This document shows positions 8,612 through 19,096 of a stretch of 64,000 bases of DNA, in pieces. The translations under genes and the position numbers were made by a program. A model generated the notes under the pieces. It saw only the letters and a program-made list of their open reading frames with translations, searched no databases and was not told the DNA's origin. Numbering within the stretch: position 1 is the first letter of the stretch; every line of letters begins with the position of its first letter. The stretch comes from Bacillus sp. OxB-1 (lineage in GTDB: Bacteria; Bacillota; Bacilli; Bacillales_A; Planococcaceae), in the NCBI RefSeq assembly GCF_000829195.1, contig NZ_AP013294.1:3297001-3361000 (forward strand). The letters are read 5' to 3'.

Positions 8612-10449
8612 TGGATGACAACTTGGTTTTTCCCATTATGTTTCGCTTTATACAACGCCTCATCCGCCTCTTGGAAGAGCTGCTGGAAGGTGGGCCGGCT
8701 TTCCCGGCTCCAATCCCGCATGCCGATGGAAATGGTCACACTCGGCTCCGTGTATTTCGGAATGAGCAGGAGAAGCTGTTCCGATAGAGCCTTTCCATCC
8801 GCCATACTCCTCGAAGGCAAATAAATGGCCATCTCTTCTCCACCCCATCTCGCGGCAAATCCACTGTCCCCGACTTCAGAAAGAATCGTCCTGGAAATGT
8901 TACGCAACACCTTATCCCCAATAGCATGGCCGAACGTATCATTGACCTTTTTGAAATTATCCACGTCAATCATGAGGAATACACCTTGTGCCTCTTCGGC
9001 CATCGATCGCTCGATGACGTTATCCAAATAACTGCGGGTGTATAACTTCGTGAGGTTGTCCTTGTCAACCAGCTCCTGCAATTGGTCGCGCAACATCGAG
9101 TTTGAAAATGCGAGAGATGAATGGCCGATCAAAGAGCGCATCAATTTGAAACTGTCGAAAGGAAAATAATATCTCTCCTTATGCACAAGAACAACAAATC
9201 CGAGCATTTCCTCCTGGTTCAGAATCGGAATCGCGATAAATGACTTGTATGGGACCTCTTCCCCCACGCAGACCTCAAAATTAGCATCGAACACTTCTCT
9301 TTTTCCGCTGTCAAATTGACATAGGGCATAATCGATATATTTCCTGCTGCTAACCTCCCGGAAATAGGCGGTGCTCATTTCCGAAACGGAAAACCGTCCT
9401 CCGGCTTCCTTAAAGACAAATGCCAGTTCACTCGGTTGGAATGCCCGAATCAACTGCCCTTTCAGGAAAAGTACCATTTCGCCGAATTTTAAATTTTCAT
9501 TTAATTTTTTGGATGTTTCATTCACAAGTTGCAGATCTGCGATGAGACGATGCGATTGGTCATAAAGACTCGCATTTTCCAAGGCGTTCCCGGCCGTGTT
9601 GGCCACCACCCGGACAAAGTCTTTCTGCATGCCCGTAAAGTCGTATTCAATCGGTGCCTTCACTTGCAGAACTCCGTAAATACCCTGTCTGCCTTTGATC
9701 GGCGCATTGACCAATGTTTTGGTCAGGTCGTGCGCATGCTCGATTGTCAACTCCCCGGAAAGAAAAGCATCCAACGCGGAGGGTCTTTCATTCATATGGT
9801 CGAATAATTGATAGGCCTGACTCAACTCTTTCCGCTCGTGGGACAGCAGCAGATCGACTTCGAAGTCAGGAAACGAGTCGGATACCGCCTGGATGATCCC
9901 ATCGAGGATGACCCGGCTCTCCATCGTTGCATTGAACAGTTCCGTGACATTGAACAATTGCCGGTAACTTTCTCCTTTTGTTTCAAGGAGATAAGTTCTT
10001 CTTACATTGTGGATTAGCCGGAGGACCGACTTCTCCAATTCGTTCCAATAAGGAGAGGCAGCGAAAGCACGAAGCCGGTTTGTCGCCTTGAACAGAAGCA
10101 GGCCAATCGGCTCACCTTCCCGATTGCGGAATAGAATATACTCATCAGCAAATTCGAAACCTTTGCCTTGAAGTTTTGCTAATATATCGTTATCAGAGAC
10201 ATTTCGTTTTTCCCGATTCGATTCCATCGGGATGGACAAATTGATACTTCTGTCCGAATCGGTTCCATTGAGCGGGATGAGGCTTTCATTATCATAGATG
10301 AAAAATTGAGAAGCCTTTATACGGAAATGGCGGTCGAGAATCTGTTTTAGCGATGCGAACCACGTGCCATAAGAATGCGCTTCCGATTCTTCCGTCCATA
10401 AATCGAATAATTCACTTTTGATGGTAAGCATAGTCAATTGATGGTTCAT
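8587..10449 (-). CDS. dgcP: GAF-domain diguanylate cyclase (DgcP/YtrP-like)
   Basis: A 620-residue cytoplasmic sensor enzyme with no membrane segments. Two GAF-like regions (about residues 150-300 and 310-455) precede a C-terminal GGDEF domain that starts near DKDNLTKLYTRSYL. The signature reads GGEEM, a tolerated variant of GGEEF, so c-di-GMP synthesis from two GTP is plausible. The inhibitory RxxD site that normally precedes it is not present (GDSG instead). It lies beside rpsD, as ytrP/dgcP does in B. subtilis. The start is set at the ATG at 10449, 9 nt from AGGGGTG. A GTG at 10461 overlaps the ribosome site. Confidence 0.85.
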   Translation of the reverse strand: MNHQLTMLTIKSELFDLWTEESEAHSYGTWFASLKQILDRHFRIKASQFFIYDNESLIPLNGTDSDRSINLSIPMESNREKRNVSDNDILAKLQGKGFEFADEYILFRNREGEPIGLLLFKATNRLRAFAASPYWNELEKSVLRLIHNVRRTYLLETKGESYRQLFNVTELFNATMESRVILDGIIQAVSDSFPDFEVDLLLSHERKELSQAYQLFDHMNERPSALDAFLSGELTIEHAHDLTKTLVNAPIKGRQGIYGVLQVKAPIEYDFTGMQKDFVRVVANTAGNALENASLYDQSHRLIADLQLVNETSKKLNENLKFGEMVLFLKGQLIRAFQPSELAFVFKEAGGRFSVSEMSTAYFREVSSRKYIDYALCQFDSGKREVFDANFEVCVGEEVPYKSFIAIPILNQEEMLGFVVLVHKERYYFPFDSFKLMRSLIGHSSLAFSNSMLRDQLQELVDKDNLTKLYTRSYLDNVIERSMAEEAQGVFLMIDVDNFKKVNDTFGHAIGDKVLRNISRTILSEVGDSGFAARWGGEEMAIYLPSRSMADGKALSEQLLLLIPKYTEPSVTISIGMRDWSRESRPTFQQLFQEADEALYKAKHNGKNQVVIHQAASTKS

Positions 10450-10591
10450 GCGCGTATTCACCCCTACCTGTTTAACGATCCCTGTTAATTACATCAGTTT
10501 AGATTATATTCTATTATTATAATACATTTGAACCATATTGGCGAGCAAGAATTCTAGCCAGAAGTGCTCACTTCCCAATTCGATACATTGG

Positions 10592-10620
10592 TTGACTCTT
10601 TGCCATAATATTGTTATGAT
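10592..10620 (+). promoter_or_regulatory. Strong sigma-A promoter of rpsD
   Basis: TTGACT, 17-bp spacer, TATGAT. This predicts a leader of about 180 nt before the rpsD start. Confidence 0.85.
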
Positions 10621-10639
10621 GTTCTTTGTGTAAAATAGT

Positions 10640-10793
10640 TGCAGCAGTTATGTGCTCCAAGTTGTCCAGTCTATTCCTCGGTTGAAGGTGCATCGCGTAA
10701 CCTTTTGGCTGCAAAGGCGAAGATGCAAGATGATAGAATGGCATTTGGAATGAACATATCTGGTTCTTATTTTACAAAATAAAACCAAAAACA
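10640..10793 (+). promoter_or_regulatory. Candidate S4 autoregulatory mRNA leader
   Basis: About 180 nt of untranslated leader precede rpsD. In B. subtilis, S4 represses its own gene by binding such a leader. No ORF lies here, and short complementary segments are visible around 10680-10735. The assignment rests on position and known biology rather than on a matched structure. Confidence 0.45.
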
Positions 10794-10808
10794 GAGGAGG
10801 AGTCATTC

Positions 10809-11411
10809 ATGGCTCGTTATACAGGTCCATCTTGGAAACTGTCCCGTCGTCTTGGTATTTCACTAAGCGGTACAGGTAAAGAAATTGAGAAACGCCCTTA
10901 CGCACCAGGACAACACGGTCCTAACCAACGTAAAAAACTTTCCGAATACGGATTGCAATTACAAGAGAAACAAAAACTTCGTTTCATGTTCGGCGTAAAC
11001 GAGCGCCAGTTCAAAACGATCTTCAACAAAGCAGGCAAAATGCCTGGTAAACACGGTGAGAACTTCATGATCCTTCTTGAAACTCGCCTTGACAACGTAG
11101 TATACCGCATGGGCCTTGCACGCACTCGTCGTGCTGCTCGTCAGCTCGTTAACCACGGCCACGTCATGGTCGATGGCAAACGCGTGGACATCCCATCATA
11201 CAGCGTAAAACCAGGCCAAGAGATCTCTCTTCGCGAGAAATCCCAAAACCTTGATGTCGTCAATGAAGCACTTGAAGTGAACAGCTACGTGCCGGACTAT
11301 GTAACATTCAACAAAGATACAAAAGTCGGCCAATTCGTTCGTCTTCCTGAGCGCAGCGAACTTCCTTCCGAAATCAACGAAGCGTTGATCGTTGAGTTCT
11401 ACAGCCGTTAA
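10809..11411 (+). CDS. rpsD: 30S ribosomal protein S4
   Basis: A 200-residue primary 16S rRNA-binding protein that starts 30S assembly and shapes the decoding site. It begins [21 protein letters not shown]. The S4 RNA-binding domain lies near residues 90-155 ([29 protein letters not shown]). The ribosome site GAGGAGGAG is optimal. It is a single-gene unit with its own promoter and terminator. No zinc-ribbon cysteines are seen at the N-terminus, so this is the Zn-independent form. Confidence 0.99.
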   Translation: MARYTGPSWKLSRRLGISLSGTGKEIEKRPYAPGQHGPNQRKKLSEYGLQLQEKQKLRFMFGVNERQFKTIFNKAGKMPGKHGENFMILLETRLDNVVYRMGLARTRRAARQLVNHGHVMVDGKRVDIPSYSVKPGQEISLREKSQNLDVVNEALEVNSYVPDYVTFNKDTKVGQFVRLPERSELPSEINEALIVEFYSR

Positions 11412-11416
11412 TTTTT

Positions 11417-11463
11417 AAAACCCCAGAAACGTTGAGTAAGATCAACGTCCTGGGGTTTTTCTT
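11417..11463 (+). terminator. rpsD terminator
   Basis: The stem CCCCAGAAACGTTG / CAACGTCCTGGGG is followed by TTTTTCTT. Confidence 0.95.
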
Positions 11464-11626
11464 ATTCATCTGCTACAACATTTTTCGATACACCAATTGA
11501 TTGCATAGCAAGATTGTCCAAAGCACAAGAAGAAAGCACTTTAGGTGGTTTCCAATAACTTTTCTAATAGATGATCAATATCCCTTGCGGAGTCTATGAA
11601 GCTGAACCTGTTCATCTCAAGCTACA

Positions 11627-12055
11627 TTACTGCGCCAGTTCCTTATACGCCAATACCTTCAATGCCAACAACTCTTCCTCGGTCAACCGGCTTTCCATCT
11701 TGTTCAGCAACTCCTGTTTTTCTTCCACTGTAAGGCCCGTTGACGCTTTCGATTGCAGTTCTTGGATTTCTGCCAGGTCGAACTTTTTCAGCAGGACTCG
11801 GACGGCTTCTTCTTTTGTGTGAAATGGCAACTTCGCGTTCTCTGCGTCCTTCCCCTCATCCAACATCGCTTTCAATTGTGGATCATTCTGCACTTCTTGC
11901 TTGATCACCTCCAATTGACCGCTATTTTCAAGTTCGACTGTCACTTGGTCCATCACTTGGTCGGCGATGAGTTTCGTTCCGAAATAGTAGACCCCCCAGC
12001 CGATTGCAATGACCAGGATGACAAATACGATTAGTATCTTCAACAGTTTCTTCAA
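11627..12055 (-). CDS. Small membrane-anchored protein of unknown function
   Basis: A 142-residue protein. A single hydrophobic segment at about residues 5-25 (LLKILIVFVILVIAIGWGVY) anchors it. The rest is a charged, mostly helical outer domain rich in Glu, Lys and Leu, which ends without a known motif. A weak GGGGGA ribosome site precedes the ATG. It is read in the same direction as ligD, starting 22 nt beyond the ligD stop. I do not recognise the family and assign no function. Confidence 0.7.
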   Translation of the reverse strand: MKKLLKILIVFVILVIAIGWGVYYFGTKLIADQVMDQVTVELENSGQLEVIKQEVQNDPQLKAMLDEGKDAENAKLPFHTKEEAVRVLLKKFDLAEIQELQSKASTGLTVEEKQELLNKMESRLTEEELLALKVLAYKELAQ

Positions 12056-12077
12056 TGAAATCCCCCTCTACTTCTAT

Positions 12078-13901
12078 TCATGGACGTCCCAGCAGCGAAG
12101 TAAGTTCGTTCAATACCGCGTCGAAAGGCTGAGCCTCCCCGACTGGACGGAAATTCCGAAACGGGTTACCGATGGTCTTCATCCGTTCCAACACGACAGG
12201 GATCGGAAATTGCTCCGGTCTGAGAGAAGATGTCACTTCTTCCCAGCGGAGCGGCGTTGCAACAAGCCCCTGCTCATTGCCTCGCGGCGAGTACGGCGCC
12301 ACGATCGTCTTGCCTTCCTGATGCTGGACATAGTCCAAATATAATTTATTTCCACGCTTCTTTTTCATTCTCTCCGTCGTGAACCAGGCGGGCTCCTGCT
12401 CACATAAAAAATCGCAGACAAATTTCGTGAACACCCTCGTCTCCTCATACGAGAATCGATTATAGGGCAGTGGAACATACAGCTGCAACCCTTTTCCGCC
12501 GGATGTCTTGACGAATGATGTGAGCTGGAACCGGTCGAAAATCGCTTTCATCCGGAGCGCCGCTTCAACCGCCAAGCTGAACTCCTGAACAGAAGGCGGA
12601 TCCAAGTCGAAGACGATTTCTGTCGGGCACTCCGTATCGATCGTCCGAAACGGGATATGGTATTCGAGAGCCAGTTGATTGCCAAGCCAAAGCAGTGACT
12701 TGCCATCCTGGCAAACGATATATCGGATATCCTCTTCCCATTCGGTTTGAATGAATTCCGGCGTGTAATCGGGGGCGTTTTTCTGATAAAAGCGTTCCCC
12801 CGGTACGCCATGCGGATATCGAATGACGGTCAGCAGCCGATTTTTTAAAAACGGAAGCATGAACGAAGCCGCCTGTTGCAAGTAAAGCAAATAGTCGTCT
12901 TTCACGAGACCGAGTTCCGGCCAGACCGGTTTGTCGGGATGGGTCATTTGGAAGGATGGCGGAAGCGGGGACAATTGGCGAAGCATAAGTTTCCATTGAA
13001 TTTGACCCGGCTCGATTTCAAAATCAAAACTGTGAAACCTCGGTTCCCGCAAATGCCTTCCATCAAAACTGATGCAGGCGATTGTGGCACAAACGGACGG
13101 AGCCAGCTCCCACACCGTTTCTGACGTGCGATGTCCATTTTCATGAAAAAGTTTCCGCAAAGTGTCCGTCTCTTCTTCTGATAGTCCATGAAGGAAAGTG
13201 ACCACATTCACCAATTCCCCGTCTCGATGGACCGCACCTGTGAAATAGCCGTTCATTTTATCGTATTGAGTGATGATGACGTTGACTAGTCTCCAGTTTT
13301 TCACCTTCACCCAATGGGGTGAGCGTTTTTCATTGGACCATGTACTCGATTTACGTTTGGCGACAATCCCTTCTCCCAAGTTCTCGATGATCCGTTCCCA
13401 TACTTCCTTCGGATCCTTGAACGATTCAACCGCTTGAAGTTGACTCGATTCGCTGGATGGGATTTTGCCGAACAGCTTTCTCAGTTTCGTCTTCCGTTTT
13501 TGCAACGGAAGCCCTGTTAGATCTTCCCCTTTATATTTCACTAAATCGAACACCATGTAATGACAAGGGAAGTCCTTCCTATGCTGCTGAATGACCTGTT
13601 CGTTTCGCATTCGTCCTCTTGCTTGCACGGTGGAGAACTCGCTTTTGAACGGATTGATCAAGTGGACGAGTTCACCGTCTAACGTCAATGGAAGATGGGC
13701 GACCAGCCGTTCCTGGATTTGCTTGCAGTAGTCCACTACTTCCGGAAACTTTTCATTTAGAACTTTCCCGGTTCTGCTAAAAAGCATGATACCATTTGGT
13801 TCCCAGACAAGGATGCAGCGAAATCCGTCATATTTAGCTTCATATGTCCAACCCTTTCCGGCAGGGATCGTTTCGGACGTCGTCAGTAGCATCGGTTTCA
13901 T
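12078..13901 (-). CDS. ligD: ATP-dependent DNA ligase LigD (ligase + polymerase)
   Basis: A 607-residue bacterial end-joining enzyme. The N-terminal ATP-dependent ligase domain has its nucleotidyl lysine at K23 (EAKYDGFRC). From about residue 320 comes the primase-like polymerase domain (THPDKPVWPELG ... VFDLDPPS ... KTSGGKGLQLYVPL). There is no separate nuclease domain, as in B. subtilis LigD. It is divergent from ku across 95 bp, and sigma-G-like boxes face both ways, suggesting forespore or spore-outgrowth repair of double-strand breaks. The ATG follows AGGGGC at good spacing. Confidence 0.95.
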   Translation of the reverse strand: MKPMLLTTSETIPAGKGWTYEAKYDGFRCILVWEPNGIMLFSRTGKVLNEKFPEVVDYCKQIQERLVAHLPLTLDGELVHLINPFKSEFSTVQARGRMRNEQVIQQHRKDFPCHYMVFDLVKYKGEDLTGLPLQKRKTKLRKLFGKIPSSESSQLQAVESFKDPKEVWERIIENLGEGIVAKRKSSTWSNEKRSPHWVKVKNWRLVNVIITQYDKMNGYFTGAVHRDGELVNVVTFLHGLSEEETDTLRKLFHENGHRTSETVWELAPSVCATIACISFDGRHLREPRFHSFDFEIEPGQIQWKLMLRQLSPLPPSFQMTHPDKPVWPELGLVKDDYLLYLQQAASFMLPFLKNRLLTVIRYPHGVPGERFYQKNAPDYTPEFIQTEWEEDIRYIVCQDGKSLLWLGNQLALEYHIPFRTIDTECPTEIVFDLDPPSVQEFSLAVEAALRMKAIFDRFQLTSFVKTSGGKGLQLYVPLPYNRFSYEETRVFTKFVCDFLCEQEPAWFTTERMKKKRGNKLYLDYVQHQEGKTIVAPYSPRGNEQGLVATPLRWEEVTSSLRPEQFPIPVVLERMKTIGNPFRNFRPVGEAQPFDAVLNELTSLLGRP

Positions 13902-13923
13902 TTTTTCAGCCCCTGTTTTTGAT

Positions 13924-13953
13924 TAGCTTTTGATTGCGCATCTTTCTTATACA
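13924..13953 (-). promoter_or_regulatory. Putative sigma-G promoter of ligD
   Basis: Minus strand: TGTATA (5/6 to TGAATA), 17-bp spacer, AAAGCTA (4/7 to CATACTA). It overlaps the oppositely directed ku promoter. Sigma-G control of these genes is established in B. subtilis; here it is inference. Confidence 0.35.
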
Positions 13954-13979
13954 TAGGAATACAGAGAACTTCCATACTA
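13950..13979 (+). promoter_or_regulatory. Putative sigma-G promoter of ku
   Basis: TACATA (4/6 to TGAATA), 17-bp spacer, and a perfect sigma-G -10 box CATACTA at 13973-13979. The predicted transcript begins just before the ribosome site. Confidence 0.5.
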
Positions 13980-13996
13980 ATAAAAAAGGAAAGCGG

Positions 13997-14833
13997 GTGA
14001 AGGTTTTGCATACCGTGTGGAAAGGAAGCATCAGTTTCGGGTTGGTCAATATCCCGATCAAGCTCCATGCAGCAACTCAAGACAATGACATCAAATTACG
14101 CCAGCTGCATAAGGAATGCCATTCTCCCATCAGTTATCAGAAAGTGTGCCCTGTTTGTGATAAAGAAATCAAAAATGAAGAGATCGTGAAAGCGTACGAA
14201 TACGCGAAAAACAAGTTTGTCGTTTTGGATGAAGAGGATTTGGAGAAATTGAAGAAGGAAAATGAGGACAAAGCCGTGGAAATAATCGATTTCGTCAAGC
14301 TGGAGGAAATCGACCCGATTTATTTCGAACGGAGCTACTTCATCGCTCCTGACAGCGGAGGCGGGAAAGCGTATTCTTTGCTACGGAAGACATTGGAGGA
14401 TTCAGGAAAAATCGGGGTCGCCAAAATCATCATCCGTTCCAAGGAGCAACTGGCCGTTGTCCGGGTATACAAAAATGCGTTGTTGATGGAAACGATCCAT
14501 TTTCCCGATGAGGTCCGGGATGTGCAGGATGTACCGAATCTGCCAAGCGGCGATACGGTTGTTCAGAAAGAATTGGACACAGCACTCTTGTTAGTCGACC
14601 AGCTGACAACCGCTTTCGAGCCTACGAAATATACGGACGAATATCGGACGGCGCTCATGGAATTGATTGAGGAAAAGAAAGCTGGCAACACCACCGTCGC
14701 AGCAACCGAGAAACAGCCAGCCGCCCCTTCCAATGTTACGGATCTCATGGCGGCATTGCAGGCGTCTTTGGATAAAACGAAAAAGAAAAAACCCGCCCCG
14801 CGTAAAAGGTCAGCTGCTAAAAAAGAAGCATGA
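13997..14833 (+). CDS. ku: Non-homologous end joining protein Ku
   Basis: A 278-residue Ku homodimer subunit that encircles broken DNA ends and recruits LigD. The family opening HTVWKGSISFGLVNIPIKLH is present, as is the paired-cysteine stretch KECHSPISYQKVCPVCDKEI, followed by the Ku core. A lysine-rich C-terminal tail (KTKKKKPAPRKRSAAKK) is typical of the region that binds DNA or LigD. I place the start at the GTG at 13997, six bases from AAGGA. A TTG at 14006 matches the usual family start and is the alternative; the upstream ATG at 13934 would run through the promoter. Confidence 0.93.
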   Translation: MKVLHTVWKGSISFGLVNIPIKLHAATQDNDIKLRQLHKECHSPISYQKVCPVCDKEIKNEEIVKAYEYAKNKFVVLDEEDLEKLKKENEDKAVEIIDFVKLEEIDPIYFERSYFIAPDSGGGKAYSLLRKTLEDSGKIGVAKIIIRSKEQLAVVRVYKNALLMETIHFPDEVRDVQDVPNLPSGDTVVQKELDTALLLVDQLTTAFEPTKYTDEYRTALMELIEEKKAGNTTVAATEKQPAAPSNVTDLMAALQASLDKTKKKKPAPRKRSAAKKEA

Positions 14834-14859
14834 GAGTCCCGATGTGGGGCTCCTTTCTT
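14834..14859 (+). terminator. Probable ku terminator
   Basis: The 7-bp stem GAGTCCC / GGGGCTC is followed by CTTTCTT immediately after the ku stop codon. Confidence 0.6.
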
Positions 14860-14885
14860 GTTCGGGGAACGTTAAGGCGATTTGA

Positions 14886-15260
14886 TTGCACTCGCTCCCG
14901 GTTCGATTGCACTCAATTAGGATTGGGTTGCACACGCTATTATTTTCTTGCATTTGCAAAGTTGCTTGCACTCACGCTGGGGGTGCTTGCTCCCCGACAC
15001 GAGTTGCTTGCGCACATTCCCCGTTTCCTTGCACCCCGGCATGGTTTCCTTGCACTTCCAAAGTTGCTTGCACTCACGCTGGGGCTGCTTGCTCCCCGAC
15101 ACGAGTTGCTTGCACTCACGCTAGGGGTGCTTGCTCCCCAACACGAGTTGCTTGCACCCACTCCCCGTTTCCTTGCACCCCGGCATGGTTTCCTTGCACG
15201 GAACATCCACTTTCTAGCCCCCATTGTTTCTCTAGCAAAATGCCCCTAGCATCTCCTAGC
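14886..15260. repeat. Phased word array A: TTGC words every 21 (or 18) bp
   Basis: TTGCA, TTGCT or TTGCG words start at 14886, 14907, 14928, 14948, 14966, 14987, 15008, 15029, 15050, 15068, 15089, 15110, 15131, 15152, 15173 and 15194. After these, TAGC takes over the same place in the step at 15215. Nearly all steps are 21 bp, with 18-bp steps mixed in. A 102-bp higher-order copy is also visible (14966 onward versus 15068 onward). Because 21 bp is seven codons, several long stop-free frames cross the array; they repeat the same residues and have no ribosome site, so I call no gene. Confidence 0.9.
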
Positions 15261-15358
15261 CACTTAAAAGATTCCAAGTCTTCTGCGTTTCGCGCTTAAA
15301 AGATGATATAATTCAAATGATCTCATTAACTTTCGTTTCTAGAAAGGTGGCTTCGTCA

Positions 15359-16654
15359 ATGGCGTCAAAACCTTCGAGGAATCCGGAGAGCTATCTAGGT
15401 TTTCCAGAAAAGCAGCAACAGCTTTACCGAAGGACGTTATTCATCGTCGTCCTTTCCCAAATATTCGGCGGGGCCGGATTGGCGGCCGGGATTACAGTCG
15501 GTGCCCTTCTTGCCCAAGACATGTTGGGAACAGATAGTTTTGCCGGGGTGCCTGTCGCGATGTTTACCCTTGGTTCAGCGGGAGCCGCCTTTGTCATCGG
15601 AAGGCTTTCGCAACGCTTCGGCCGTCGTCATGGGCTGGCAGGCGGTTTTTTTGCAGGGGGACTCGGCGCGATCGGCGTCATTCTTGCTGCGATTTCGAAC
15701 AACATCATCATCTTGATGATTTCCCTCTTGGTCTACGGCGCAGGGACTGCGACCAACTTGCAAGCCCGCTACGCGGGGACCGACTTGGCAAGCCCGAAAC
15801 AGAGAGCGACTGCTGTTAGCATCGCCATGGTTTCCACCACGTTCGGAGCCGTCGCCGGACCGAATCTTGTCGATGTCATGGGAAAATTCGCTCTGAACCT
15901 CGGCATTCCTGCGTTAGCCGGGCCGTTCATTCTTGCCGCAGCCGCATACATTTTGGCCGGCTTGGTTTTATTCCTTTTCTTACGGCCTGATCCATTCATC
16001 GTCGCCAAAGCGATTGCAGCCGATCAGGCAATGAAAACACCGACAGCAAGCAAGATGAGCGGCGAAGGGCAAATATTGAATAAACGAGGGATTGCCGTAG
16101 GCGCGACCATCATGGTTCTTAGCCAAATCGTCATGGTTGCAATCATGACGATGACACCCGTCCATATGGGACACCACGGACACGGTTTACGTGCGGTCGG
16201 CTTTGTCATTGGCATCCATATCGGAGCCATGTACCTCCCTTCCCTATTGACCGGGATACTCGTCGATAAAGTGGGGCGGACTGCGATGGCGATCGCTTCC
16301 GGAATCACCCTTCTTGCTTCGGGACTAGTCGCCGCTTTCGCACCCGGCGACTCGGTTTGGCTGCTCACCCTCGCTTTAGGATTACTTGGGCTCGGTTGGA
16401 ATTTTGGGTTAATCAGCGGAACGGCACTTATCGTGGATGCAAGCCATCCGGAAACCCGGGCGAAGACACAAGGCTCAGTTGATGTGCTCATCGCTTTATC
16501 CGGCGCTTCCGGCGGGGCATTATCCGGAATGGTGGCCGCCCAAACAAGTTACGCAACCCTTTCCATCGCAGGGGGTTGCTTGTCATTGCTGCTCGTTCCC
16601 GTCGTCATATGGGCTGGCAGGAAAAAATTGAATGTTGCAGAGGTGAGAGGATGA
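15359..16654 (+). CDS. Major facilitator superfamily transporter
   Basis: A 431-residue, 12-helix MFS carrier. The family loop-2/3 motif is seen as GRLSQRFGRRHGLAGG near residue 95, and a related motif recurs in the second half (GILVDKVGRTAMA). A His-rich loop (HMGHHGHG) sits near the start of the C-terminal half. Substrate unknown. The ATG at 15359 follows AAAGGTGG; a frame beginning at 15317 lacks a site. The stop overlaps the start of the next gene (ATGA), so the two are coupled, and a shared substrate such as a corrinoid or metal complex is possible but not shown. Confidence 0.85.
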   Translation: MASKPSRNPESYLGFPEKQQQLYRRTLFIVVLSQIFGGAGLAAGITVGALLAQDMLGTDSFAGVPVAMFTLGSAGAAFVIGRLSQRFGRRHGLAGGFFAGGLGAIGVILAAISNNIIILMISLLVYGAGTATNLQARYAGTDLASPKQRATAVSIAMVSTTFGAVAGPNLVDVMGKFALNLGIPALAGPFILAAAAYILAGLVLFLFLRPDPFIVAKAIAADQAMKTPTASKMSGEGQILNKRGIAVGATIMVLSQIVMVAIMTMTPVHMGHHGHGLRAVGFVIGIHIGAMYLPSLLTGILVDKVGRTAMAIASGITLLASGLVAAFAPGDSVWLLTLALGLLGLGWNFGLISGTALIVDASHPETRAKTQGSVDVLIALSGASGGALSGMVAAQTSYATLSIAGGCLSLLLVPVVIWAGRKKLNVAEVRG

Positions 16655-17463
16655 AACTGATATCAATTTGTCCGAGCAACACAGAAGTGCTCGGCTATCT
16701 TGGATTGGAAGGTCAATTGGTCGCCATCGACGACTATTCGGATTGGCCGCAGGCAGTCCATTCTTTACCGAGGCTAGGACCCGATTTATCCATCGATATG
16801 GACAAATTGGAAACTTACGAACCTGATTTGGTAATCGCTTCGCTGAGTGTGCCAGGCATGGAAAAGAATGTGGAGGAGCTGGAGAAACGCCAGATCCCCC
16901 ATATTGTGTTAGATCCCCAAAGCTTAGAAGATATTGCGGATAATCTATTGGCAGTCGGCAAAGCTTGTGGTATCGAAGAGAAGGCGGAACAGATTAAAGA
17001 GGACTATTTGGCCTTCATTGCCGAGATGAAAAAACGAGCCTCTTCGGTTCCAGATAGACCGTCCTTGTACTGGGAATGGTGGCCGAAACCGATCTTCACT
17101 CCGGGCCGGATCAATTGGTTGACGGAAATCAGTGCAATCGCCGGCGGGTTGAATGAATTCCGCGATGTGGAACTCGCCAGTGTCCAAACTGATTGGGATG
17201 ATGTGCTGAATCGGAATCCTGATCGCATTCTGCTTGCTTGGGTCGGTGTGCGTCCGGAAAAGGTGAAGAAAGACGTAGTGTTGAAACGTCCCGGTTGGAA
17301 AGAGATGGATGCTGTCCGGCAAGACCGGATTGACATTCTGGAGGAAACCTTATATTGCAGGCCTTCCCCTCGGCTTCTCGAAGGGGCATTTAATTTAGGG
17401 AACTTGCTGCATCCTGAAACATTTACCGATATGAAACTCCCTGCTTGGGTGACAAAACCATGA
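16651..17463 (+). CDS. Cobalamin-binding-type periplasmic-fold protein without signal peptide
   Basis: A 270-residue protein of the BtuF/FecB-like substrate-binding fold (MKLISICPSNTEVLGYLGL ... YEPDLVIASL ... WEWWPKPIFTPGRINW). Lipoproteins of this family normally begin with a lipobox signal. Here the mature-like domain starts at residue 1, with no signal peptide or cysteine. The protein should therefore be cytoplasmic. It overlaps the upstream MFS gene by 4 nt and has the ribosome site GAGGTGAGAGG. The family fit is good; ligand and role are unknown. Confidence 0.75.
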   Translation: MKLISICPSNTEVLGYLGLEGQLVAIDDYSDWPQAVHSLPRLGPDLSIDMDKLETYEPDLVIASLSVPGMEKNVEELEKRQIPHIVLDPQSLEDIADNLLAVGKACGIEEKAEQIKEDYLAFIAEMKKRASSVPDRPSLYWEWWPKPIFTPGRINWLTEISAIAGGLNEFRDVELASVQTDWDDVLNRNPDRILLAWVGVRPEKVKKDVVLKRPGWKEMDAVRQDRIDILEETLYCRPSPRLLEGAFNLGNLLHPETFTDMKLPAWVTKP

Positions 17464-17503
17464 AAAAGAAAGGCCATTCCTGATCGTGGGTATGGCCTTT
17501 CTT
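17464..17503. terminator. Bidirectional terminator
   Basis: The AAGAAAGGCCAT / ATGGCCTTTCTT stem lies between the binding-protein gene and convergent tyrS. Confidence 0.85.
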
Positions 17504-17509
17504 CCATAA

Positions 17510-19062
<1,553 letters not shown>

Positions 19063-19096
19063 CCAACATACCAATCGTCAATCGTGCAAGGAAATT

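Noticed and set aside
14830-15299. Long stop-free frames on both strands through array A
   Set aside because: They encode the same repeated residues because the 21-bp period is seven codons. No ribosome site and no family resemblance.
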